A DNA stretch of 64,000 nt from Liolophura sinensis (GCF_032854445.1 NC_088305.1:1867001-1931000), one strand, 5' to 3'. Positions 1-11,254 are shown, counted from the stretch's first letter. The notes: generated by a model not told the origin, from the letters alone. Numbers and translations are program-made.

Positions 1-207
1 CCCGCCAATTCCTGGTCACACCGGAGACATGCAATAAAACTTTACACAAAAGATACACTGGAAAGAGCCTGCTATCTTCTGGGGCAGGCATTACCTGATC
101 AAAACATTTGAGTCATCATAACCCTACAATTTATACAAGTTTCACATTACTGGTCAAACTTGTTGAGGATTTGGGGTTATTTTCAATCAGTCTTCAGCTC
201 CTGCATG

Positions 208-576
208 CTTTACTGGCCTAATGGTTAGAGAGTCCGCCTCAAAGTTGAGAGACACAGGATCAAATTTGGGTCATGTCATACCAAAGGCTTCTAAAATTGT
301 ACTTGTTGCTGCCTTTCTTGGCTCTCCTCACTGAGAGCTTTGAGCAAGGAAATAGGACTGGTTGGCTCAGTATTGGTATAATGTGACTAGGTGAAGTGTC
401 ATGTCTGGTGTCTTCAGCATGATACTTCTGTGGTGGCAGCACTTAGGCGGCATGGACTCGACCTGCCAGAATAAGACACAGTAGATGTACACACATGTAA
501 TGACTCTTCGTGGTCAAGTGACTGAAAAATTGTAAAGTACAACGTTAATCCCCAAGCATTCATTCATTCATTCATC
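208..576 (+). mobile_element. tRNA-derived SINE with CATT tail (family SINE-2), near full length
   Basis: The left end carries a tRNA-like internal promoter: an A-box-like 'tggcctaatggttagag' near 215 and a B-box-like 'ggatcaaatttggg' near 257. A unique body follows, and the copy ends in four to five 'catt' units (about 558-576). The same body recurs at 20043-20225 (5' half), 38995-39173 (3' half) and reversed at 4402-4464 (tail only), which shows a dispersed element and not a tRNA gene. Being non-coding, it would depend on a LINE partner for mobility; none is seen here. Confidence 0.72.
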
Positions 577-1794
577 TCTTGCAAACACAGTGTCTTCAAA
601 ACTGCATGCTGTGGGCTCCACACTTGCAGTTGTTTTGGTCAGGGGGTCAAACCCTGTCACTGCTTATTGTAGAGCTGATGGGTTTTGCAGAACATGCTTT
701 CCAACTTTATTGATTTTAAAGAAATTTTATTGTGTATCATTATTTATGATAGAGCTTTAGTTTACAGATGTAAAATATAAGTTTGACTTTTATTTAGGAA
801 ATTACTCTGTTATGTCTCAATATTTGGGAGGAAAACAGTTCTAGATGTTACACTGTACATGTATCTTGTCTTGTTCACATGTGATTTGCTCTGAGTATAA
901 AATCTGCAGCAATTCATGGGTACTGAACCAGGCATTCCTGACCCATAACAGTTTCCCCCTGAGCCACAAGTGATATTACAGTAAATACATGTACAGCACA
1001 TTTTTGACAAGTTCCCCCCCCTTGGCAAACTGAACATGCTGATTTGATATTCGCTCGAACGCACATTGATGAGGAATTAACACAGCGTTATATGAAATCT
1101 TGCTTCTCGACCTGTCAAATTGGAAGCAATCGGTTGAAACACCTTGGAAGCCATAAATCTCATGTCCAGTAGCTGAAGGATAAATATGTTAGCGAAACTG
1201 TTTGCTCTCTGTTGGCATGACAACAGACCTTCTCCTATATCCAGTTTTGTGATATTGCATCCCCATGAGTACTTTGTCTCCACCTTGTTATATCTTGTGT
1301 GAGCTGTGACTAAAACCGTAGGCTTGTAAAAGTTTGTGTTAGCTGGAACTTCTGCAGGTATAGGCCATTGGCCACTGGCCATGGTTGCCTTGTTGATATT
1401 GTAGAGAACTTGATGTTTTATAGGAGGGTCGTTTCTACAACAAAATTGAAGGTTCAGATCCCAATCTTTACAGGTGACATTTTAATTCTGCAAAAACACA
1501 TTTGATGAACTGCAACTCAAAATGGTTTCTGAAAGCTTCTGTGTCTGTGTATAAGGAAATTTGTATGAAAACTTACATTTTTGTTGATAAAAACCATCGT
1601 ATTTTAAAAATTTGCTTGTTAGATTAAATACAGCTTGACCAGTTTGGGGACACAAGAAATCTGGGCACTGATCAAGTTTCATGTGTAATAGAGATTCTGT
1701 ATGGGCCGATATTCCATAGATTGAATGAAAAACTCAAGGGATATCAGTGTGTTTTATCATCTTAAGGCCACATCAATTTAAGTTCACCTTTTAT
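577..1794. other. No gene seen
   Basis: AT-rich unique-looking sequence. Short open frames on the minus strand (for example 1077-1382) have no recognisable domain and no supporting splice sites. I see no array or terminal repeat here. Confidence 0.4.
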
Positions 1795-2015
1795 GAGCAA
1801 AATAAGTCTTTTTCATTGACTATCGGAAGAGGGTATAAAAATAAAAAGAAAACTTGAAAGTCATCTAATTGATGGAAAGTATGGACTATCCCAGTGATTT
1901 TGCCTGTTTAAGACATATTTAAGTAACTGGAAATCCTTGACCTTGAAGACAGGAAATTCATAAAAAATAGTCAAGATTGAACAAACTACACTGTAAAAAG
2001 GTGGATTTGCAGATT
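1795..2015 (+). repeat. Dispersed ~200-bp repeat, family C
   Basis: This stretch shares the ordered words 'gagggtataaaaataaaa', 'tatggactatcccagtgat' and a terminal 'ggtggattt' with 58310-58512 on the same strand, and with 20528-20755 and 27140-27360 in reverse. The copies are diverged, so it is an old dispersed element. No coding capacity or clear terminal repeat is visible, so its class is unknown. Confidence 0.5.
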
Positions 2016-2830
2016 TATGTTAACTTCACTTTGGATTTTTTGTAGTGTTGGCTTTCCTGTAAAACCAAAAAATAAAAGAAGTTGCATAAGTAAACAGTTT
2101 TGCTTCTTGAGGTCAATAGGGTCAGGGTTTTACAATTCTTGTTATGCTTTTGCTGAAGTACAAGTGTTTCGAGTAAGCTATTTCGATACCGTGCACATTG
2201 AAGCTGTTATTTTTTCCAAAAATTAATATACACTTTTGGACTTTAAACAAAACCACAGCCCACTTCAGTAATGTATTTATAATTAATAAGTGAATGTTTC
2301 AAAGATCTTGTGGTATTTTTACATTAATTTCACAACAGCTTTATATTCTTATTCTTGCCCTGCGGTATGGGAATGTATTCAAGGTCAGTCAGGTTAATGG
2401 TGAGGAGATCTACAAGAGATCTTTGCAGTTATACATGCTAGTGCCCAAGTATAAGGCACACGAGGATCATTTCCCATCCTAGCTGGTGACGTTACTGGGA
2501 GAGAAGTGATCGCTTTGGAGATCATTAGACTGTTTAGGCTTCCATACAAGTACTGTTGACTAGCTGTTTTATAATATGACATAGTCTGTTGCCATGGCTT
2601 CACGATCAGTCGATCAGTCAGAGAGTAAGAATCTTAAAATGTCCTGTCAAAGACCGGAATTGAACCTGTGCTTGGAGTGCCCTTGCAGTCTCAAGGCAGA
2701 GAACTGAGAAGCATTTGGTCTAGGTTTCAGATCAATCCATGAAGATGGAGGGGTCCATCAACCAGTGATCACTTACATGGATATGTTGCCTATAAAATAG
2801 CTCATACATTTACGTATTACTCATTGGTTT
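2016..2830. other. Unassigned sequence with a tRNA-like B-box remnant
   Basis: No gene is seen. At about 2655-2672 the plus strand reads 'ccggaattgaacctgtgc', the reverse complement of a tRNA B box (GGTTCAATTCC). This suggests a decayed minus-strand tRNA-derived SINE. No cloverleaf or A box could be paired with it, so it is not called as a tRNA. Confidence 0.35.
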
Positions 2831-3800
2831 CTTCGAGGGTTCTGCCCAGTTTCCTCCCAGTTTCCCCCCACCATAATGCTGGCGGCTGACATATAAGTGA
2901 AATTTGCATGTTGGTTGTGGCTGGTTTCCCCCCACCATAATGCTTGCCACTGTCATATAAGTGAAATTTGCATGTTGGTTGTGGCTGGTTTCCCCTCACC
3001 ATAAGGCTGGCCGCTGACATACATGTATAAGTGAAATTTGCATGTTGGTTGTGGCTGGTTTCCCCCCCACCATAAGGCTGGCCGCTGACATATAAGTGAA
3101 ATTTGCATGTTGGTTGTGGCTGGTTTCTTCCCCCCCCCCCCCCAACATAATGCTGGCTGCTATCATATACATGTAAGTGAAATTTGCATGTTGGTTGTGG
3201 CTGGTTTCCCCCCACCATAATTCTGGCCACTGTCATATAAGTGAAATTTGCATGTTGGTTGTGGCTGGTTTCCCCCCACCATAATTCTGGCCACTGTCAT
3301 ATAAGTGAAATTTGCATGTTGGTTGTGGCTGGTTTCCCCCACCATAATTCTGGCCACTGTCATATAAGTGAAATTTGCATGTTGGTTGTGGCTGGTTTCC
3401 CCCCACCATAAGGCTGGCCACTGACATATAAGTGAAATTTGCATGTTGGTTGTGGCTGGTTTCCCCCCACCATAATGCTGGCCGCTGACATATAAGTGAA
3501 ATTTGCATGTTGGTTGTGGCGGGTTTCCCCCCACCATAAGGCTGGCCGCTGACATATAAGTGAAATTTGCATGTTGGTTGTGGCTGGTTTCCCCCCACCA
3601 TAATGCTTGCCACTGTCATATAAGTGAAATTTGCATGTTGGTTGTGGCTGGTTTCCCCCCACTATAATGCTTGCCACTGTCGTATAATTGAAATTTGCAT
3701 GTTGGTTGTGGCTGGTTTCCTCTCACCATAATGCTGGCTGCTTTCATATAAGTGAAACTTGCATGTTGGTTGTGGCTGGTTTCCTCTCACCATAATTCTG
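2831..3800 (+). repeat. ~62-bp minisatellite amplified from the 3' region of SINE-1
   Basis: About fourteen to fifteen copies of a 59-64 bp unit, each containing 'gtttccccccaccataa' and 'aagtgaaatttgcatgttgg'. The unit matches the SINE-1 segment '...ggtttcctcccaccataatgctggccgc...ataagtgaaat' seen singly at 55040-55105. The last copy runs on into the intact SINE-1 tail at 3801-3862, so the array was made inside a SINE copy. The overlapping open frames of 105-139 codons on the minus strand are by-products of the repeat. Homopolymer C tracts of 5-16 bases vary between copies. Confidence 0.85.
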
Positions 3801-3862
3801 GGCACGGTAGTTTAAGCAAAATGTTCTTGAGTACGGCGTAAAATACCAGTCAAATAAATAAA
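3801..3862 (+). mobile_element. SINE-1 3' tail at the edge of the 62-bp array
   Basis: Reads 'ttcttgagtacggcgtaaaa' then 'taccagtcaaataaataaat', the canonical 3' end of SINE-1 (compare the reverse complement of 43327-43375). Its position directly after the array shows which element seeded the array. Confidence 0.75.
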
Positions 3863-4401
3863 TTACACACACTTGCATGTAAAGTCAGAGCATGATATGT
3901 CTTTATGTATTATTTTCAGTCTTTGTAATTATCTCCTAAACATAGGTTGGAATATATGCCTTGGCTGTTCTTAATTGGTGATCAGAGCCAGGGTTAGCGT
4001 GGGAAATTGGCCATGAGAGATTTGAGCAGAATTCTCGCATTGGGATCAACAGAGAATGCTTTGTACTTAAGAGACTCAGGAGGCTGCTGTGCACTAATTC
4101 AGGCTAATTCGCTGGATTTTCTTCTGGTGTTTTATCCTTTCACTCAAACATGATTCGACTCATTTGACTGAGGAATTCCTAGATCTCTCTTGATATGACT
4201 AGCTATTTCCGACTGCCCATAGTGCTGTATTACTGTAATTCCATCGTCCTCATATCCATTAACCCACTGACCTAACTGTTCTACAGGTCACTGGGAATGA
4301 GGTTTGGTAGTCATGCAGGAAAGGAATCAGTTACAACTGTATGTGTGTACATACATATATTAACTGTTTTTATGTTACAACCCTATGCATCTAGCTGTTG
4401 A
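3863..4401. other. No gene seen
   Basis: Unique-looking AT-rich sequence without arrays, convincing splice sites or long open frames. Confidence 0.35.
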
Positions 4402-4464
4402 GTGAGTGAGTGAGTGCTTGGGGTTTAACGTCGTACTTAACAATTTTTCAGTCATATGACGACG
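4402..4464 (-). mobile_element. SINE-2 3' tail fragment
   Basis: Begins with 'gagtgagtgagtgagtg' and continues 'cttggggtttaacgtcgtac', then 'caatttttcagtcatatgac'. This is the reverse complement of the 3' end of the SINE-2 copy at 500-576. Only about 60 bp is present, so it is a 5'-truncated insertion on the minus strand. Confidence 0.65.
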
Positions 4465-4478
4465 ATCTAGCTGTTGAA

Positions 4479-4690
4479 TACCCTAATTCCTCAACCTTTT
4501 CAGGCATCAAAGAACAAATTTCTGTGCAGTTTAAGCACCTTTACATTTGGAAGACAGAACTACATCGGTTGAATCGGCCAATTTCAGGGCTTTACAGAAA
4601 GTATAATTTTGTCAGTCTACACAAAATAATGCACTCAGAATATATGCTTGAATAAACACCTTGCAAACATGCCAGTAGGTTGAAGACTTA
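4479..4690 (+). mobile_element. MITE-like element, family B1
   Basis: Starts with 'accctaattcctcaacc' and ends near 'acaccttgcaaacatg' then 'aggttgaagac'. The end is a degenerate inverted copy of the start. Internal words such as 'cttgaataaacacctt' recur at 16866-17085 and 21690-21905, and in reverse at 23800-23988. The size of about 210 bp, the lack of coding and the inverted termini fit a miniature inverted-repeat element. The transposase superfamily is unknown. Confidence 0.5.
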
Positions 4691-4794
4691 CAGTACATGT
4701 TCTGACCTTGAAAGGACCAGATCGATCCAGAGTCAGGACCATTTTTGGAGCAATACTGTTTATAAGGAAATACTGTATATACCTAACATATGGA

Positions 4795-4953
4795 TTTTTG
4801 GGTCGTGTGGATTTTTGGATCGTGTGGATTTTTGGATCGTGTGGATTTTTGGATCGTGTGGATATTTGGATCATGTGGATTTTTGGATCATGTGGATTTT
4901 TGGATCGAGTGGATTTTTGGATCGAGTGGATTTTTGGGATCGTGTGGATTTTT
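4795..4953 (+). repeat. 17-bp minisatellite
   Basis: Nine copies of 'gtggatttttggatcgt' with few variants (atca, atcga). The unit length is not divisible by three, but it has no stops on either strand, which explains the open frames of about 90-110 codons across it. Confidence 0.9.
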
Positions 4954-5183
4954 AAGGCAAATATAGTGTACATAAATGATGTAGTACAGTTATTTGTTGA
5001 TTAAAGTCCCAAGGGAATATTTAAATGAATATTCATGACCACGTCTAGAATGACCTTTAACCTGTGATGTAGGTTGCGAATTTATGTATATGTATATTTT
5101 TTGTAATCAGATGAATTAATTAAAAAGTAAAAAAAAAAGCAAAACTAATGAGGTGTGCTTCAAATAATGGCCTGTTAACAACT

Positions 5184-5325
5184 GGAGGATGGTTGTGGGT
5201 TTCTCTCAAGCTCTGCCTGCTTTTCACCCACCATGATGATGTTGGCCATTGTCATAGAAATGAAATATTCTTGAGTATGTAATATTTAAAAAACACCAGA
5301 GAAAGAAATAAATAAATTCTAAATA
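5184..5325 (+). mobile_element. SINE-1, 5'-truncated diverged copy
   Basis: Contains 'ggttgtgggtttctctcaag', 'ccaccatgatgatgttggcc', 'gaaatattcttgagta' and a final 'aaataaataaat', in the order of SINE-1. The tRNA-like head is missing. Confidence 0.6.
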
Positions 5326-5940
5326 TATTTATTTATTTTTGAGTCTTGTAAACTGATTTGAGTTCTGTTAAGTCGACTGTATCAGTCTCATCTTCGTTAA
5401 TATTTCATTCTGCTCTGTAGTTTTTAATGGATATCCATTTTGATTCATTAAGTCAGTGTGTAACACATTTTTTATTTCAAATGTCTGTTGGTGGAACACC
5501 TCCTTTGACCTAAATCAAATAAGGGAATCTGGTTGATACATTTCATATTACATACTTAGTGAATTAAAGCTTGAATTCAAATTTCTGTGTGCTGAATCAA
5601 ACCCTTTGACTTCATTCAAATGGGAGAGTATGGTTTGTGGTTTTTTGGATTTCATAGTCCTGATACCTGGATTAATTAATCATTGGATTATAGCATGTAT
5701 GTGGGATGTAAATAAGCCTGACATTTCCCGTGAAAAGTCTCTTTTCTCGCTGATCAAATTGAAAAAAAGTCTTGAATTACATGTATAAATCTAGAACCAA
5801 TTTTTTGTAAAATCAACAGATTTATTTTTTTCTAAACTCTGGTTAAAAATATGAATTGCAAGAGATAAATTCATCAGCAAAAGAAATCATGGAGATAAGC
5901 AACCCTTTTTCTTGTAGAAATAGTTACTTTAATTTAACAC
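5326..5940. other. No gene seen
   Basis: Very AT-rich. A 60-codon open frame at 5606-5788 has no recognisable features and is probably chance. Confidence 0.35.
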
Positions 5941-6045
5941 TCACAGTCCACTCCAGTTTCCTCCACTCCTAAAGCTGGCAGCCATCATAGGTGAAAAATT
6001 CTTGAAGTAGCTTTAAACTCCGATTAAATAAATGAATCTAATTGG
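5941..6045 (+). mobile_element. SINE-1-like 3' fragment
   Basis: The words 'tccagtttcctccactcc', 'gctggcagccatcatagg', 'gaaaaattcttgaagta' and 'aaataaatgaat' follow the SINE-1 order with strong divergence, so this looks like an old truncated copy. Confidence 0.45.
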
Positions 6046-6387
6046 TTTTATCACAGAGTCACCATTTCTCAGGTTTTGGAATCAACATCATGTATAGTTT
6101 TTAAAGCATTGATCGTCGGGTCACCGGCTGTTTGCTGAGTCAGGTGTCTGTGACCTTTGGCGTTTCCGTGGTGTCCACGTTGATTCAGATTATGGCCTAG
6201 GAACTAATTATCTCAGCGAGCTGCTAGCAAATCATTACCCACTTAGGGAGTGATTTTTACCTGCAGTGCTGTTTGCATAATACATTACTAAAGTATTAAG
6301 GTATTTTTTATATGTGTTGTTATCAGGCGACCTTTACCAGGGGAGATAATCATACCGTGTGTATATTGAGTCTGGAGTTTCTGTGTA
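6046..6387. other. No gene seen
   Basis: Unique-looking sequence between a SINE fragment and a short array; nothing recognisable. Confidence 0.3.
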
Positions 6388-6548
6388 GATCAAATTAGCC
6401 CAAACTACCATATTAGTCCTAAAAATTCATCTGAAAACGAGATCAAATTAGCCCAAACTACCATATTAGTCCTAAAAATTCATCTGAAAACGAGATCAAA
6501 TTAGCCCAGACTACCATATTAGTCCTAAAAATTCATCTGAAAACGAGA
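6388..6548 (+). repeat. 53-bp direct triplication
   Basis: Three head-to-tail copies beginning 'gatcaaattagccca' at 6388, 6441 and 6494, with one difference (aaacta versus gacta). The near-identity suggests a recent duplication. Confidence 0.9.
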
Positions 6549-6951
6549 ATACCTTAAGGGACAAATAATGGTCTTTAAATATAATAATAATATATTTATT
6601 TATTCAAGGTAGCTTGGTCAATTTACAATGAAACTGTTCTTCCCCAAGGCCTTCACAGAGATAAAAAACATGTAGGAAACATACTGCAGAGTTCAATCAA
6701 AAAATACATCAATATGAATAACACAAGATAAAGCATTGTGTAGTTTGAAATGTAAAGGTACATACATTCATACCTACAAAAGCAACAACAGAACCAATTG
6801 TGATAGGATTGATATCATCCTACCTTCCAACCAAACCTAGTTTGCCCGTATCTGGATTAGACATGTCCTCATCATGATATGGCTAAAATATTCCCAATGT
6901 GGCATTAAACCATAATCGTTCATTCATTCCAAACAAAATTTTAAAAACAAC
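6549..6951. other. Unassigned sequence with a SINE-like tail
   Basis: No gene seen. About 6880-6937 ('catgatatggctaaaata', 'ggcattaaaccataatcg', 'ttcattcattcc') looks like the 3' end of another SINE. It has a reverse-oriented relative at 34283-34345. Confidence 0.4.
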
Positions 6952-7645
6952 TCTTGCGGCCGCTGTGGCCTAGAGGTTAGCATGGTAGCATAGCAGAATG
7001 ACCCTGGGGCCTTTGTGGCCTAGGGGCTAGCATGGTAGCACAGCAGAATGGCCCTGGGGCCTCTGTGGCCTAGGGGCTAGCATGGTAGCACAGCAGAATG
7101 ACCCTGGGGCCTCTGTGTCCTGGGGTTAGCATGCTAGCACAGCAGAATGACCCTGGGGCCTCTGTGGTGTAGGGGCTAGCATGGTAGCACAGCAGAATAA
7201 CCCTGGGGCCTCTGTGGCCTAGGGGCTAGCATAGTAGCACGGCAGAATAACACTGGGGCCTCTGTGGCCCAGGGGATAACATGGTAGCACAGCAGAATGA
7301 CCCTGGGGCCTCTGTGTCCTGGGGTTAGCACGCTAGCACAGCAGAATGACCCTGGGGCCTCTGTGGCCTAGGGGCTAGCATGGTAGCACAGCAGAATAAC
7401 ACTGGGGCCTCTGTGGCCTAGGGGATAACATGTTAGCACAGCAGAATGACCCTTGGGCCTCTGTGTCCTGGGGTTAGCATGCTAGCACAGCAGAATGACC
7501 CTGGGGCCTCTGTGGCCTAGGGGTTAACATGGTAGCACAGCAGAATGACCCTGGGGCCCCTGTGGCCTAGGGGTTAACATGTTAGCACAGCAGAATAACC
7601 CTTGGGCCTCTGTGGCCTAGGGGTTAACATGGTAGCACAGCAGAA
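6952..7645 (+). repeat. 50-bp minisatellite made of SINE-1 tRNA-like heads
   Basis: About fourteen copies of a 49-50 bp unit reading 'gcctctgtggcctagggg', 'ctagcatggtagcacagcag', 'aatgaccctggg'. This corresponds step by step to the 5' head of the full SINE-1 at 43327-43589 (minus strand): 'gcctccgtggctcagtcgg', 'ttagcgcgctagcgcagcg', 'taatgacccaggag'. Each unit therefore carries an A-box-like 'tggcctaggggttaac'. In the parent SINE the word GCCTC recurs about 50 bp downstream, a plausible seed for slippage or unequal exchange. The array ends in 'ataaataaatag', like a SINE tail. Confidence 0.85.
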
Positions 7646-7695
7646 CATAAATAAATAGAAACCTCTTTGCATTAAAGATGAAATTAAAGATTAAA

Positions 7696-9601
7696 GATGC
7701 TGTCTCTCATGTATGGTTTGTCCTCCATCTATGTGTGGGAGGCTCTGTTGGGGATGATACTGTCTGTGACATATGGTTTGTCCTCCATCTATGTGTGGGA
7801 GGCTCTGCTGGGGATGATACTGTCTGTGACAAATGGTTTGTCCTCCATCTATGTGTGGGAGGCTCTGCTGGGGAAGATACTGTCTCTCATGTATGGTTTG
7901 TCCTCCATCTATGTGTGGGAGGCTCTGCTGGGGATGATACTGCCTGTGACATATGGTTTGTCCTCCATCTATGTGTGGGAGGCTCTGCTGGGGATGATAC
8001 TGTCTGTGACATATGGTTTGTCCTCCATCTATGTGTGGGAGGCTCTGCTGGGGATGATACTGTCTGTGACAAATGGTTTGTCCTCCATTTATGTGTGGGA
8101 GGCTCTGCTGGGGAAGATACTGTCTGCGACATATGGTTTGTCCTCCATCTACGTGTGGGAGGCTCTGCTGGGGAAGATACTGTCTCTCATGTACGGTTTG
8201 TTCTCCATCTATGTGTGGGAGGCTCTGTTGGGGATGATACTGTCTGTGACATATGGTTTGTCCTCCATCTATGTGTGGGAGGCTCTGCTGGGGATGATAC
8301 TGTCTGTGACATATGGTTTGTCCTCCATCTATGTGTGGGAGGCTTTGCTGGGGAAGATACTGTCTGTGACAAAGGGTTTGTCCTCCATCTATGTGTGGGA
8401 GGCTCTGCTGGGGAAGATACTGTCTCTCATGTATGGTTTGTCCTCCATCTATGTGTGGGAGGCTCTGCTGGGGATGATACTGTCTGTGACATATGGTTTA
8501 TCCTCCATCTATGTGTGGGAGGCTCTGCTGGGGAAGATACTGTCTCTCATGTACGGTTTGTTCTCCATCTATGTGTGGGAGGCTTTGCTGGGGATGATAC
8601 TGTCTGTGACAAATGGTTTGTCCTCCATCTATGTGTGGGAGGCTCTGCTGGGGAAGATACTGTCTGTGACATATGGTTTGTCCTCCATCTATGTGTGGGA
8701 GGCTCTGCTGGGGAAGATGCTGCCTGTGACATATGATTTGTCCTCCATCTATGTGTGGGAGGCTCTGCTGGGGAAGATACTGTCTGTGACATATGGTTTG
8801 TCCTCCATCTATGTGTGGGAGGCTCTGCTGGGGAAGATGCTGTCTGTGACATATGATTTGTCCTCCATCTATGTGTGGGAGGATCTGCTGGGAAAGATAC
8901 TGTCTGTGACATATGGTTTGTCCTCCATCTATGTGTGGGAGGCTCTGCTGGGGAAGATACTGTCTGTGACATATGATTTGTCCTCCATCTATGTGTGGGA
9001 GGATCTGCTGGGAAAGATACTGTCTGTGACATATGGTTTGTCCTCCATCTATGTGTGGGAGGCTCTGCTGGGGAAGATACTGTCTGTGACATATGATTTG
9101 TCCTCCATCTATGTGTGGGAGGATCTGCTGGGGATGATACTGCCTGTGACATATGGTTTGTCCTCCATCTATGTGTGGGAGGCTCTGCTGGGGAAGATGC
9201 TGTCTGTGACATATGATTTGTCCTCCATCTATGTGTGGGAGGCTCTGCTGGGGAAGATACTGTCTGTGACATATGGTTTGTCCTCCATCTATGTGTGGGA
9301 GGCTCTGCTGGGGAAGATGCTGTCTGTGACATATGATTTGTCCTCCATCTATGTGTGGGAGGATCTGCTGGGAAAGATACTGTCTGTGACGTATGGTTTG
9401 TCCTCCATCTATGTGTGGGAGGCTCTGCTGGGGAAGATGCTGTCTGTGACATATGATTTGTCCTCCATCTATGTGTGGGAGGATCTGCTGGGAAAGATAC
9501 TGTCTGTGACATATGGTTTGTCCTCCATCTATGTGTGGAAGGCTCTGCTGGGGAAGATACTGTCTGTGACATATGATTTGTCCTCCATCTATGTGTGGGA
9601 A
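7696..9601 (+). repeat. 60-bp minisatellite, ~32 copies, with 120-bp higher-order period
   Basis: About 32 copies in perfect 60-bp register with no insertions or deletions. Each contains 'tcctccatctatgtgtggga' and 'ggctctgctggggaagatac'. From 8701 to 9601 two variants ('atatgatttg' and 'atatggtttg') alternate strictly, giving a 120-bp higher-order unit. Because 60 is divisible by three and the unit lacks stops, frames of 352 and 665 codons (plus) and 341 codons (minus) are open together. Variation falls on all codon positions, and no signal peptide, domain or splice structure is present, so I do not call a protein. Confidence 0.92.
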
Positions 9602-10057
9602 GAAAGAGAACTAAATTATTGCCAGCCTAACACCAGGTGCGAATTATTATTAGAAGAATTAAGGTATATTTTTATGTGTATTTGTACCAGATGAATGAGT
9701 TCATAAGGGGAGAAAGTATCATGTGTGTTTAGGAACTTGATCTGGTCTTCTTCACCACCATGTGCTCTAACTTAAAGCATTTTTAAAGAGCAATGGGCCC
9801 CACTGGGTCACTGAGCATCTTTACATTCAATCTGTTTACTTAATTTGTGTTTTGTAAGATATAGAGGGGGTTGGTTGGTGATATAGTGATGGGGTGCTGT
9901 GGTTGTTTATTGCTTGAATGATGGTACAGGGTGGTGGTTTAAGGTTATTGCAAACCCTGTTAATATTCATGCCATTATTGTAGAATGGCCCGAAATAATT
10001 AACTTTCCGAAATGTCAACCTTACCTTAAATACAGAATCTTAATTATTAGTTTAATA
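9602..10057. other. No gene seen
   Basis: Unique-looking sequence between an array and a MITE-like element. Confidence 0.3.
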
Positions 10058-10262
10058 ATACCCTAATTCTTCAACCGCTGCTGCAGCCAATATTTTTGAA
10101 ATATTGTGAAAGCAATAATTTGCACAGTTTTATGAAGCTTGTATTTGTAATTTGTAGTGACACAAACAAATAATTTTTACGGTCATTTCCATTGTAATTG
10201 TATGCATAAATTCCAGTGAAGAAAGTGCTGTAGAGGTCAAAAAGGTTGAAGATTGACATCAT
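10058..10262 (-). mobile_element. MITE-like element, family B2
   Basis: Begins 'ataccctaattcttcaacc' and ends 'aaaaaggttgaagattgac', so the ends are imperfect inverted repeats of about 18 bp. The interior ('gtagtgacacaaacaaat' in this orientation) matches in reverse the elements at 28700-28858, 35096-35240 and 61390-61540. It shares its terminal motif with family B1. Confidence 0.55.
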
Positions 10263-10287
10263 GCATATTTTGCCAAAACTTGCTGTT

Positions 10288-10785
10288 ATGCCCTCTGTAA
10301 GGTTCCTACAGCCATAATCTTGACCCCTGTGGTATGCCCTCTGTAAGGTTCATTCAGCCATAATCTTGACCTCTGTGGTATGCCCTCTGTAAGGTTCCTT
10401 CAGCCATAATCTTGACCTCTGTGGTATGCCCTCTGTAAGGTTCCTTCAGCCATAATCTTGACCTCTGTGGTATGCCCTCTGTAAGGTTCCTTCAGCCATA
10501 ATCTTGACGTCTGTGGTATGCCCTCTGTAAGGTTCCTTCAGCCATAATCTTGACCTCTGTGGTATGCCCTCTGTAAGGTTCCTTCAGCCATAATCTTGAC
10601 CTCTGTGGTATGCCCTCTGTAAGGTTCGTTCAGCCATAATCTTGACCTCTGTGGTATGCCCTCTGTAAGGTTCCTACAGCCATAAACTTGACCTCCGTGG
10701 GATGCCCTCTGTAGGGTTCTTTCAGTCATAAACTTGACCTTTCTGGTACCCTCTGTAAGGTTCCTTCAGCCATAAACTTGACCTC
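10288..10785 (+). repeat. 46-bp minisatellite
   Basis: About eleven copies of 'tgccctctgtaaggttcctt', 'cagccataatcttgacctct', 'gtggta'. The rightmost copies are the most diverged, and the array runs straight into the 21-bp array. Confidence 0.9.
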
Positions 10786-11058
10786 TGTTTGTATACTGTT
10801 GTTACATATTTGTATAGTGTTGTCACATGTTAGTATGCTGTTGTCTCATGTTTATATAATGTTGTTACATGTTTGTATAATGTTGTTACATGTTTATATA
10901 CAGTTGTTACATGATTATGTACCTCTGTTACATGTTTGTATATTGTTGTTACATGTTTGTATACTGTTGTTACATGTCTATATACTGCTGTTGCAAGTTT
11001 ATATACTGCCGTTACATGTTTATATAGCCCTGTTATATGTTTGTATACTGTTGTTACA
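10786..11058 (+). repeat. 21-bp minisatellite
   Basis: About thirteen copies of 'gttgttacatgtttgtatact' with variants. The resulting leucine/valine-rich 96-codon frame is a by-product. It abuts the 46-bp array with no spacer. Confidence 0.88.
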
Positions 11059-11254
11059 TCTTTATTAACATCCCAGTCTCCTGGTTGATCATCTTATGGC
11101 TAGATCTATATGTACTTCATTTAATTGTGCACTATGGGCTTTACTCTTCAGATTTTGTCATGTGGTATGGCAGAGGTCATAAAATATTGTCATGATAGGC
11201 CATGAATATTTATTTTGAAATATCTTCGGTTAATGACCTAAATCTTTGGACCCC

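Noticed and set aside
208-270. Functional tRNA gene
   Set aside because: A- and B-box-like words are present but no cloverleaf can be paired, and the sequence continues as a SINE body. The same applies to 6952-7645 and 38367-38433.
7678-9694. 665- and 352-codon plus-strand frames and a 341-codon minus-strand frame
   Set aside because: By-products of a stop-free 60-bp unit; no domain, no exon structure and no bias to synonymous change.
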